From the NCBI GenBank assembly GCA_947481985.1, contig CANKIK010000019.1:1-48806 (forward strand): DNA of 48,806 nucleotides, given 5' to 3'. Below are positions 7,814 through 15,963 of this stretch, piece by piece (within the stretch, counting starts at the first letter, position 1; the number at the start of each line of letters is the position of its first letter). Below the pieces are notes generated by a model. That model did no database searches, had not been told where the DNA came from, and worked only from the letters and a program-made list of their open reading frames with translations. Origin of the DNA: QWOP01 sp003669605 (GTDB lineage Bacteria > Planctomycetota > Planctomycetia > Pirellulales > UBA1268). A program made the translations under genes and the position numbers.

Positions 7814-10150
7814 ATGACAGCAGAAAATGATTCCTCATCGCCAAGCGAGATGAGCCCCGGGCGTGGCAGCCCCCGCGAACGCGCGGGGAAGCCGCGGAGC
7901 AATGTGGTGCCTCGGGCCCGGCGGATCAGGCTCATCGAACTGCTGCTTGAAGTCTCGCGCCGGATGGCAGCCTATGACACGCTGGATGAGGTCTTGCACG
8001 CGCTGATCGACATGACCACCCTGGAAATTGGCGCCGAACGGGGCTCGCTATTCTTAAACGACCCCACAACAAATGAACTCTATTCACGAGTGGCCCTGGG
8101 CAACATCAAGCGGGAGATTCGCCTCCTGAACACCAGCGGCATCGCTGGCCACGCCTTTACCAGCGGCGAGTCGATGATCATCCTTGATCCCTACTCCGAT
8201 CCGCGGTTCAACAAGGGAATCGACGAGCAGACCGGCTTTTTAACGCGCAACATCCTCTGCGTGCCGATCAAGACCGTCAAAGGCGAGATCATCGGCGTGG
8301 TGCAGGCGCTCAACAAAAAGCAGGGAGAGTTCGACGAGAACGACCTGGAAATCCTTGAAGCCATGGCGACCCAGGGCACCGTCGCCTTGCAGGGCGCGCA
8401 GTTCATCGAACGGATGAAGGCGGTCCGCGCTCAGGAGATGGAATTTGTCGAGATCGTGTCCGAGGTCACCGCCGACATCAAACTCGGGTCGCTCTTGCAG
8501 CGGGTCATGGGTGAAGCCACGCGCCTGCTGAGCGCCGACCGATCGACCCTTTTCCTCAACGACGAGAAGACCCAGGAACTCTGGTCTGAGGTGGGGCAGG
8601 GGCTGGAGTCGATGCAAATCCGCCTCCCCAACCACCTGGGGATTGCCGGTGCGGTATTCACCACCGGCAAATCGATCAACATGCCCTATGCGTATGCCGA
8701 CTTGCGGTTCAACCCGTCGTTCGACAAGCGAACGGGCTACTTCACCCGCTCCATTCTTTGCGTGCCGATTATCAACAAGCACGGCAAGGTGATCGGCGTC
8801 ACCCAGGTGCTCAATAAGCGGGGTGGCCCGTTTACTGCGGAGGACGAATCGCGCCTCCGGGCCTTCACAGCGCAGATCTCGATTGCGCTTGAAAATGCCA
8901 AGCTGTTCGCCGACGTGCAAAACATGAAGAACTACAGCGAGGCGATGCTGGAATCGATGTCCAATGGTGTTGTCACCATGGATGTCGACGGCAAGGTCGT
9001 CACCTGCAATGCGGCTGGCCTGCGCATCCTGCGGGCCACGTCGTCGCAATTACTGCACAAGCCGGTGGCCGAGTTCTTCAACGGCGACAACGCCTGGGTG
9101 CTTGAGAAACTCGCCAGCGTCGCCGAAAGCGGTCAGCCGGAAGTGCTCATGGACGCTGAACTCGTCTTTCAGGATGAGACGATATCGAGCAATGTCACTG
9201 TGCTGCCGCTCTCTTCTGCCGATCAGAAGCGGATCGGATCGATGATCATGATCGAGGACATCTCCAGTGAGAAACGTCTGAAATCGACAATGTCACGCTA
9301 CATGGATCCGGGGATCGCCGACAAGATGGTGGCCGCCGGGGCGGAATTGCTCGGCGGTCAGGCTGTGGAAGCCACGGTATTGTTCTCCGATATCCGCGGA
9401 TTCACGACGCACACCGAAAAGCTCGGCGCTCAGGGCACGGTGGCCATGCTCAACGAATACTTCACGTTGATGGTGGACTGCATCCAACACGAAGGCGGGA
9501 TGCTCGACAAATTCATCGGCGACGCCATCATGGCAGGCTTTGGCATTCCAGTCGCACACGCCGACGATGTGGACCGCGCCGTGCGGGCCTCGATTGCAAT
9601 GATCTGCGAACTGCGGCGCTGGAACGTGCACCGCGTGGACGAGGGCAAGGCGGCGATCGACATTGGTATCGGGCTCAATACAGACACGGTCGTGTCAGGC
9701 AACATCGGTTCGAAGAAGCGGATGGACTACACCATGATCGGCGACGGGGTGAACCTCGCCGCACGGCTGGAGTCAGCCTGCAAGCAGTACGGCGCTCAGA
9801 TTCTCATCAGCGAATACACCTACAAGAAATTGCGCGGCACCTATCGGGCACGGGAGATCGACTTGGTTGTGGTCAAGGGGAAGACCCAGCCGGTGGGCGT
9901 CTACGAAATCCTCGATCACCATACCGAGGAGACCTACCCGCATCTGATCGATGCCATGGGGTATTTCCGCGACGGGCTCAACAAGTATCGCTCAAGGGCG
10001 TTTGGTCCCGCGCGGGCATTGTTTGAAAAAGTCCAGGCGCTCAACCCCCATGACAAGGCCGCGAAACTCTACCTGGAACGCTGCCGGACGTTGCTGGAGA
10101 CACCGCCCCCTGCGGAATGGTGCGGGGTGTGGGTGATGGAGGAGAAGTAA
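7814..10150 (+). CDS. Class III adenylate cyclase with two GAF domains and a PAS domain
   Basis: The 778-residue product likely makes cAMP in response to a ligand or redox signal. Two tandem GAF domains span roughly residues 35-195 and 205-370. Both contain a similar GERGSLFLND / SADRSTLFLND core and an NILCVPI / SILCVPI strand. A PAS-like domain follows (MLESMSNGVVTMDVDGKVVTCNAAGL, about 378-480). The catalytic domain (about 515-690) has both metal-binding aspartates (FSDIRGFT and GDAIMAGFG), the Lys of DKFIGDA, the Asp of MDYTMIGDG, and NLAAR. The Lys/Asp pair is the adenylate rather than guanylate pattern. There are no membrane segments, so it should be cytoplasmic. The ATG at 7814 has AAGGA 7 bases upstream. 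It follows the coiled-coil gene on the same strand. Confidence 0.93.
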   Translation: MTAENDSSSPSEMSPGRGSPRERAGKPRSNVVPRARRIRLIELLLEVSRRMAAYDTLDEVLHALIDMTTLEIGAERGSLFLNDPTTNELYSRVALGNIKREIRLLNTSGIAGHAFTSGESMIILDPYSDPRFNKGIDEQTGFLTRNILCVPIKTVKGEIIGVVQALNKKQGEFDENDLEILEAMATQGTVALQGAQFIERMKAVRAQEMEFVEIVSEVTADIKLGSLLQRVMGEATRLLSADRSTLFLNDEKTQELWSEVGQGLESMQIRLPNHLGIAGAVFTTGKSINMPYAYADLRFNPSFDKRTGYFTRSILCVPIINKHGKVIGVTQVLNKRGGPFTAEDESRLRAFTAQISIALENAKLFADVQNMKNYSEAMLESMSNGVVTMDVDGKVVTCNAAGLRILRATSSQLLHKPVAEFFNGDNAWVLEKLASVAESGQPEVLMDAELVFQDETISSNVTVLPLSSADQKRIGSMIMIEDISSEKRLKSTMSRYMDPGIADKMVAAGAELLGGQAVEATVLFSDIRGFTTHTEKLGAQGTVAMLNEYFTLMVDCIQHEGGMLDKFIGDAIMAGFGIPVAHADDVDRAVRASIAMICELRRWNVHRVDEGKAAIDIGIGLNTDTVVSGNIGSKKRMDYTMIGDGVNLAARLESACKQYGAQILISEYTYKKLRGTYRAREIDLVVVKGKTQPVGVYEILDHHTEETYPHLIDAMGYFRDGLNKYRSRAFGPARALFEKVQALNPHDKAAKLYLERCRTLLETPPPAEWCGVWVMEEK

Positions 10151-10294
10151 GCGCGAGAATAGTCAGGGTGAGGTGCGGCGGCGAACGGCGAAGAACAGCC
10201 CCACTCCGATCAGGGGGATGGCGGAAGAGCGTGGAGGCCTGGGAACGCGCAGGCAGCATCGTTGCACCTTCGTGGTTTTCGGGGAGATGGAACG

Positions 10295-11584
10295 TCAGTC
10301 GATCTCGAGGCGGAGATTGCCGTCGTCAGCGGCGATGACTTTCATAAGCGGCGGCCGATTGGCTTTGGGCTCGGCCGCATCGCCGAGATCGCTGCGGTCG
10401 ACGATCTCGCCGCCATTTCGCGTCAGGAGTTTTGTGACGGTCGCCTTGTCCACGGAATCGGGAATCGTCTGTACTGATCCATCGGCGAACGCCACGAGTG
10501 CCGCCTTCGAGTCCCCGACCGGATGGGTCGCACCAATCCCCGCTGGCTTGCCGATCCCGGGGAAGCCGTCATCGAGAATGATGTCTTCCGGCTTGGTCCA
10601 GGGGATCTTTCGGGTGGGATCGAGCGTGGCGAACATGACCGTGTTTGACGTCCCATCGGTGACACCTGCCATCGGCACCATCTTTCCCGTCTTCAGGCAG
10701 GCAGGGAAGTCATCGGCAGACTTCATCGTCACCACGTCAGGTGGGAAGAGAGCGCTCTGGCCGACAATTGCCGCGTAGTCGGCGAAGTTGTCGGGCGGCG
10801 CCACGCGGGCCGGATCGCGGAACACCTTCGGCATCTTTTCGGCGACCGCCAGGTTCTTGGGAGAATCCCAGGGTTGGGAGAAGTCGTACTGCCTGTACAA
10901 GGTGTTCTCTTCCAGGTACGGCAGGAGGAGGACGCGCCACGAGTGCCACGGCTTGCCGTCGGGGCCGATCACAACCGCTGGCGGGAAGGTGTTGTGGGTG
11001 TCGTGGAAGTTGTGGGCGGCGATGGCGAGGAACTTGAGGTTGTTGCTCGATGCCGCGCGGCGGGCGGCATCGCGGGCTCTGGCGACCGGGTTGAGCGCTT
11101 TCAAACCGTTGCCGGTCGGCTTGGCCTTGGCGATGAGGAGATCAGGGAGGCTGCGAATTGCCTTGGTGGGGACGGTGTCAGTGGGCCACTCACCAACCAG
11201 GCCCGCGAACGGACGGCCGAGGAACGCCGGGCCCTCCTTGACGGCTGGGAGCGCGCCGGGGCCAAACGCCGCGACGGCGACGTTTCCTTCGAGAATCTCC
11301 TCGATGTTGACGCGGACGAGGGTGTCGAGAGGTCCGCCCTTCTTCGATGCCACGACGAGCACCGCACTTCCCTCGGCAGGGATCGAGAGCAACGCCTCCT
11401 TGGCAAGCTCGATGCGGGCTTCACGCTTCTCCGCATCGACGGCGACAATGCGGTGCGTCGGCTCCGGCCCCAAGAGCGGGTAGCTCATGACAACCCGGTC
11501 TTCCGCTCTGGCGGCAAGAGCGAAAGCCAAGGACAGAGACAGAAACAGGAAACCCCCGCGTGCTGTGGCGAATGAGATGCGCAT
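10295..11584 (-). CDS. Exported DUF1559-type planctomycete protein
   Basis: The 429-residue product has a signal peptide (about residues 1-27, FLSLSLAFALAARAE) and a DUF1559-like core. That core includes LKFLAIAAHNFHDTHNTFPPA, WHSWRVLLLPYLEENTLYRQYDFSQPWDSPKN, GVTDGTSNTVMFA, and the family's C-terminal H-x-DG pattern (HPVGDSKAALVAFADGSVQTIP). DUF1559 proteins are vastly expanded in planctomycetes. Many have pilin-like N-termini, but this one has an ordinary signal peptide and a long extra N-terminal domain. Their function is unknown. GGAGGGG lies 7 bases before the ATG. After its TGA (10295-10297) the same frame continues for 43 codons and ends in a hydrophobic helix plus RRR, which is described separately as a finding. 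Confidence 0.85.
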   Translation of the reverse strand: MRISFATARGGFLFLSLSLAFALAARAEDRVVMSYPLLGPEPTHRIVAVDAEKREARIELAKEALLSIPAEGSAVLVVASKKGGPLDTLVRVNIEEILEGNVAVAAFGPGALPAVKEGPAFLGRPFAGLVGEWPTDTVPTKAIRSLPDLLIAKAKPTGNGLKALNPVARARDAARRAASSNNLKFLAIAAHNFHDTHNTFPPAVVIGPDGKPWHSWRVLLLPYLEENTLYRQYDFSQPWDSPKNLAVAEKMPKVFRDPARVAPPDNFADYAAIVGQSALFPPDVVTMKSADDFPACLKTGKMVPMAGVTDGTSNTVMFATLDPTRKIPWTKPEDIILDDGFPGIGKPAGIGATHPVGDSKAALVAFADGSVQTIPDSVDKATVTKLLTRNGGEIVDRSDLGDAAEPKANRPPLMKVIAADDGNLRLEID

Positions 11585-11707
11585 CGAAAAGCCCCTCCAG
11601 AGGATCAGCGATCGGCCGTGGTTTTAGTCTGACAGAATGCCGGTTCGTGGCCAATTGGTGGCGGTGAGTGTGATCGCGCCACCCGGAAGGCGAGTCGGCA
11701 CCGGGAC

Positions 11708-14700
11708 TCACTTCTCCCAAACAAAGATCTCTGAAACCCCGCTGCGTGACTGGCCGCGGTGGGTGAAGACGACGCGGACTTTCGCAGTCGTCTCGGGCTC
11801 AAAACGGACCTCGTTGAGGGCGTTGCCAAGCGGTTGCTCCGGTGCATGCCGCTCGTTGCCGACCGCTTGCCATTCCCCATCTCGTTGAACCTCAACCTGA
11901 AATTTCTCTGGCGGCTGCACGCCGCCGCGGTCGTCGTAGAAAGCCAATTCCAGCCGTGAGAAGGTCTGCGGCACGCCGAAATCGACCTCCAGCCAGTCGG
12001 TGGCGTGCGGCGATTCGTAGGCTGTCCAGCGGCTGTTGGGGTTTGCCTGGTAGGAGACGATCCCGTCGATTGCCCGCTCGACCCGGTCGTAACGCGACGT
12101 GTGTGAGGCACTCGCCTGAGGGTATTGGGCAGCGCCTTTGCCGCCGGGATTGAAGGCCAGGTTACCGGCTGGCGGCGGGGCGGGGTCCAGCGGCAGGATT
12201 GTGTCTCCCCAGAGTTCGATTTCGGAAAGCCCCACCCGGGCGTGGTCGCGGGGATGAAGTGTGATGCGCAGTTTCGTGATCTCGCGGGGAGCGAAGCGGA
12301 CGTGATTGGCCATGTGCCCAGTCATCTCTTCAGAGGCGCCCTCCGGCAGTGGCGACGCGATTGGCAGTGGCGACGCGATTGGCAGTGGCGACGCAATCGG
12401 CAGTGGCTCCCACGCGGTGCCCGTCCAGGTTTCGATTCCCACTGACTTTGGCGCGCGGACGTCCGACGGAGCCTCATCGCGCCCCGGCACGGCAGCGTCG
12501 GCGGTGCCGGCCAGGAGCGCGGGCTCGTCGTCGAGCACAAAGAGCTTCAGCGTGTCGACCAGGCGCGGGAGCCCAAGATCGAGAACCAGTGACTCTTGGA
12601 TACCTGGCTCGGCGCTCTCCCAGCGGTTCGGCGGCGAGCGGAGATACCAGGCGACGCCGTCGGCGAGGGCCCCGGGGGCAGTGCCGGGGCGGATCGACTG
12701 GGGCACGATCCGGGGAAAATAGGTGCCGTCGTTGTTGACGGCGACGTTCACCCGCGTCGGCTCGATTCCCGGCCTCAGGCCATCGTCGACGAACTCTGCC
12801 GCCACCAGCGTGGCACAGAAGAGTGGCAGCGTTGCAGTCAGCCGCTCCACCCGCCGCGACGACGCGAGCACTTGGCCGTCGGCCAAGAGGTGGAGGCCGG
12901 GACCGAGTCCGTACTTTGATCCGTCGCGATCCCACACCACCGCCACTTCGTGGCCCCGGTAGATCACCCGGTCGAGGCGAAGGTAATCCCACTCTGGTGG
13001 AAACAGGGGGCGGATTTCGAGCGTATCGTCGTCGCGGGGAATGAGGCCAACGAGCCCCGTGATCACCAGATCGGCGTAGCCCGAATGGAAATAGTGCTCG
13101 CTGTGGTTGTAGGCATCGTGGCCTTGAAAACTCCCGCTGTCGGGGTGGCAGGCCTCGGCCAGATACGGCCGCCCCTCCTTGGAGTGTGTTCGGGCGTAGG
13201 TCTTGAGAAGATCGATGTAATCCTCGGCCGACACCACCTCTTGAAGGCCAGGGCTGACGTTCCCGAAGCCGGGCGAACGAAACTGAAGGACATTCGCCAG
13301 GCTTTTGAGCGTCTGCGTCGTGGCGTAGGGCCAACTTTGGCCGCTCCACCAGCAGCAGCTCGGCTGGAGCAGAAAGAGCGGATCGTGGCGTTCGACCGTA
13401 GAGGGGCCGAAGTCGGCTCGGAAGAACTCGGGGTCGATCAAATACTTCCAGGCCTGCTCGTAGCCTTTTCCCCGCGACGGCATGTCAAACTGCCAGGGGA
13501 CGTAGCCGATCAGTTCGCGGCCGTGCGGGCTGCCAGCAAAGCGCCCCGTGTCATAGATCCGGCTCCCGGCGGCAACGGTAGCGCCGTCGAGCGATTCATC
13601 GTCGCGGAAGGCGGCGAGGAAGAATCCACGTCGCTGATCCCACAGAGCCGATTCCATTTTCTCGCGGAGCGCCTCGGCGGCCGCGCGGTGCTTGGTGGCC
13701 AGAGCGGCGTTTCCGATGAGATCCTCCATCCGCGCAAGCGCCTGAAGATCGGCCCACTGGTAGGCGATGAAATTCGGCCGGTAACTCGGTGCCCCGCGGA
13801 GGATGTCTTTCGTCTGGCGACTGGCGATGTTGAACTCCATGCCGTCGTCGTGGCCCACTTGCCAGGAGAGCCCGGTCGACTCGACGAAGTGCCGGTCGCG
13901 CCAGGCTTGTGCGTTGGCTTCCAGGCCGGGGAGGATATCGCCGGGAAAGACATCAGCAGTCGTGGCGGCCGAGGTGTTGGCCGCCCCGAGATGGAGCCGT
14001 GCCGGGTGAACCAGATGGATCCCCCAGACCGCGTCCGCGAGCCAGGTGGAGTAGGTGCGCGGCTGGGCGCCGGGGGTGTCTACCCAGTATCTGGCGTAGT
14101 CGCGGGCCATCCGCGGCGAACGCAGCCAGCGGGCCTCGTAAAGTTGGTGGCCTGCGGGGCAGGAGATCGCTCCGTAGGCCCCCGACCAGAATGGCCGGTC
14201 GAGGAATTCAGTGAATGAATAGCCGCTGTTGGGCGCGCCGTAAGTGAGGTGTTTGGTGAGCAGTTCCCAGCGGTACCACCATGTGGTTTGGATAGATTTA
14301 TCGGGGCAGTCGAGGAGCGGGACGTTGTCGAGAAACCATCTCCAATCGCGGTTGTCCCAGAAGGTCTCCCTTTCCATCAGCTGCGCCTGGGAACGAGCGG
14401 CCGTTTCGCTCCATCCGGACGGACTTTCGGCCCGGATTGGGAGGGAGAAAGTGATCAGGATGAGAAGGGCACCGATCGCTGTGGGGATCAGCCCGATGGC
14501 AAACGCCGCTCCGGGGGGCGGGCCTGCCTCGATTCCCGCGGCAGCGGTGCCACGCGCGGGGAGATGGTCGTCGTCGGTAAGCGGAGCCGGCCCGCGGCCG
14601 CCCGAGCGGATGTCGGGCAGGAGGATCGCGCCGAGCGGTTGGAGAAGGCCGGCGGCGAGGAACGCCGTCGGAGCGTCGAGCCAGGCGCTCACCGGCCCGG

Positions 14701-15856
14701 CAAACCAGGAACCGTAACTGGTGGCCAGGTTCATCAGGGCCATCGAGGCAGTGAACTGCGTCGCGGCCACCGCCGGAGTCGAGACCCGCATGAAAAGCGC
14801 AAAGAGTGACACCGACATAAAAGCCAGGCAGGCTTCTTGGATTCCGAACCAGAGGTAGATCGTGATCTCGTTTTCCCACCAAGCAGGCCTGGCTGCGAGG
14901 AGAATCCAGGAGGAAGCGAGGACCGAGTTGGCGGCGACGGCGGTGGTTTTCGGACCGATGTATGCGGCCAGAAATCCCGCCACGATCGCCGCCAGGAGGC
15001 CAAGAAGATTGCCCCATCCCCCGCTGACTTCGGCGAACCGGGCCTCCGACCAACCGAGGTGTTTCAACATGAAGACGGTCATCGTCACGTAGAGCAGCGC
15101 CGGAAGGACCTTCATCAGCACCGCACCGAGGCCGGTCCGCAGCGCTGCCGGACGGACCATGGCGACGGCCAAATGTCCCAGGAGTGCCAGCGGAGCGAGG
15201 CCAGCGGGCGCTGCGGAAGCCCCCTGATCGCGACTGCCGCCGAAGCCGGGCAGGAAGCGGTCGCCGGGGCGTTCGCGGAGCGCCAGCACAACGCCGAACA
15301 TCACTCCCTGGATGGCAGCCATCGTGAGAATCGCAGTCGGGAGGCCCAACCGAGCCATTACCAGGCCGAGTCCGGCGCCCCCGAGCATCGTGCCGACGTA
15401 GGACGAGCCATACATCATGCCGCTTGCCCGTTCGCGCTGGTTTCCTTCCAGCATGTCGACGGCGAGGGCGTCGATCGACACATCCTGAAGAGCGACGAAG
15501 ATGTTGTGGACAAGGACGAGCCAGCCGAGGAGGACGGTGTCGTTGCCTGCCACGAGCAGCAGGAGCGCTGTGACAATCATCATTGCCTGGGCGAGAAGCA
15601 GCCAGGGGCGGCGGCGGCCGAGTGAATGAAAGAGCCCGGAGTCGACGACCGGTCCCCAGGCCCACTTCAAGCTCCAGGGGAGGACGGCCAAGGCGATGAT
15701 CGTGCCCACCGCCTGCTCGCCGCCGCCGTGTGTGGCCACCCACGCGGCCAGTGCCACGGTCACGAAGCCGCAGGGGATTCCTTGGGCGACGTAAATAGTG
15801 CAGCAAAACGCGAGGCGCAGCAGTGGCCGGGTGGCAAGTGTGGCGGGGGTTCCCAT
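11708..15856 (-). CDS. Fusion: AmpG-like MFS transporter + MGH1-like glycoside hydrolase + discoidin-like domains
   Basis: The 1382-residue product begins with about 440 residues of a 12-helix major-facilitator transporter of the AmpG type (QGIPCGFVTVALAAW, LPWSLKWAWGPVVDS, GRRRPWLLLAQ). A short polar linker and a 13th helix (FAIGLIPTAIGALLILITFSLPI) follow. This helix should carry the rest across the membrane. Next comes a roughly 520-residue (alpha/alpha)6-type glycosidase resembling MGH1-like/GH63-related enzymes (WWYRWELLTKHL, NFIAYQWADLQAL, CHPDSGSFQGHDAYNHSEHYFHSGY). The end holds two F5/8-type-C-like carbohydrate-binding stretches, the last from about residue 1250 (RWTAYESPHATDWLEVDFG). 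No internal Met lies near the junction, which argues against two genes. It could cleave a glycan and import the product. A TTG at 15892 is an alternative start. Confidence 0.85.
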   Translation of the reverse strand: MGTPATLATRPLLRLAFCCTIYVAQGIPCGFVTVALAAWVATHGGGEQAVGTIIALAVLPWSLKWAWGPVVDSGLFHSLGRRRPWLLLAQAMMIVTALLLLVAGNDTVLLGWLVLVHNIFVALQDVSIDALAVDMLEGNQRERASGMMYGSSYVGTMLGGAGLGLVMARLGLPTAILTMAAIQGVMFGVVLALRERPGDRFLPGFGGSRDQGASAAPAGLAPLALLGHLAVAMVRPAALRTGLGAVLMKVLPALLYVTMTVFMLKHLGWSEARFAEVSGGWGNLLGLLAAIVAGFLAAYIGPKTTAVAANSVLASSWILLAARPAWWENEITIYLWFGIQEACLAFMSVSLFALFMRVSTPAVAATQFTASMALMNLATSYGSWFAGPVSAWLDAPTAFLAAGLLQPLGAILLPDIRSGGRGPAPLTDDDHLPARGTAAAGIEAGPPPGAAFAIGLIPTAIGALLILITFSLPIRAESPSGWSETAARSQAQLMERETFWDNRDWRWFLDNVPLLDCPDKSIQTTWWYRWELLTKHLTYGAPNSGYSFTEFLDRPFWSGAYGAISCPAGHQLYEARWLRSPRMARDYARYWVDTPGAQPRTYSTWLADAVWGIHLVHPARLHLGAANTSAATTADVFPGDILPGLEANAQAWRDRHFVESTGLSWQVGHDDGMEFNIASRQTKDILRGAPSYRPNFIAYQWADLQALARMEDLIGNAALATKHRAAAEALREKMESALWDQRRGFFLAAFRDDESLDGATVAAGSRIYDTGRFAGSPHGRELIGYVPWQFDMPSRGKGYEQAWKYLIDPEFFRADFGPSTVERHDPLFLLQPSCCWWSGQSWPYATTQTLKSLANVLQFRSPGFGNVSPGLQEVVSAEDYIDLLKTYARTHSKEGRPYLAEACHPDSGSFQGHDAYNHSEHYFHSGYADLVITGLVGLIPRDDDTLEIRPLFPPEWDYLRLDRVIYRGHEVAVVWDRDGSKYGLGPGLHLLADGQVLASSRRVERLTATLPLFCATLVAAEFVDDGLRPGIEPTRVNVAVNNDGTYFPRIVPQSIRPGTAPGALADGVAWYLRSPPNRWESAEPGIQESLVLDLGLPRLVDTLKLFVLDDEPALLAGTADAAVPGRDEAPSDVRAPKSVGIETWTGTAWEPLPIASPLPIASPLPIASPLPEGASEEMTGHMANHVRFAPREITKLRITLHPRDHARVGLSEIELWGDTILPLDPAPPPAGNLAFNPGGKGAAQYPQASASHTSRYDRVERAIDGIVSYQANPNSRWTAYESPHATDWLEVDFGVPQTFSRLELAFYDDRGGVQPPEKFQVEVQRDGEWQAVGNERHAPEQPLGNALNEVRFEPETTAKVRVVFTHRGQSRSGVSEIFVWEK
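12345..12410 (-). repeat. 18-bp tandem repeat encoding an IASPLP hexapeptide
   Basis: Three 18-bp copies (12345-12362, 12363-12380 and 12381-12398) and a partial fourth lie in frame within the glycosidase fusion gene, between two discoidin-like stretches. On the minus strand they encode repeated SPLPIA units. The copies differ by only two bases, so the expansion is recent. It probably forms a flexible linker of variable length. Confidence 0.9.
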
Positions 15857-15963
15857 GCAGGGAGCGTATCGCTGCCAACCGCCGGCTGGCAACTGCCTGT
15901 CTCTTGGGCCGGGGAGCCTGTCCGCTGGGCATACCGCCCCCGCCTGAGGGCCAGAGGTGCGAT

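Noticed and set aside
12345..12410. Possible CRISPR or regulatory iterons
   Set aside because: The 18-bp copies abut with no spacers and lie in frame in a coding sequence.
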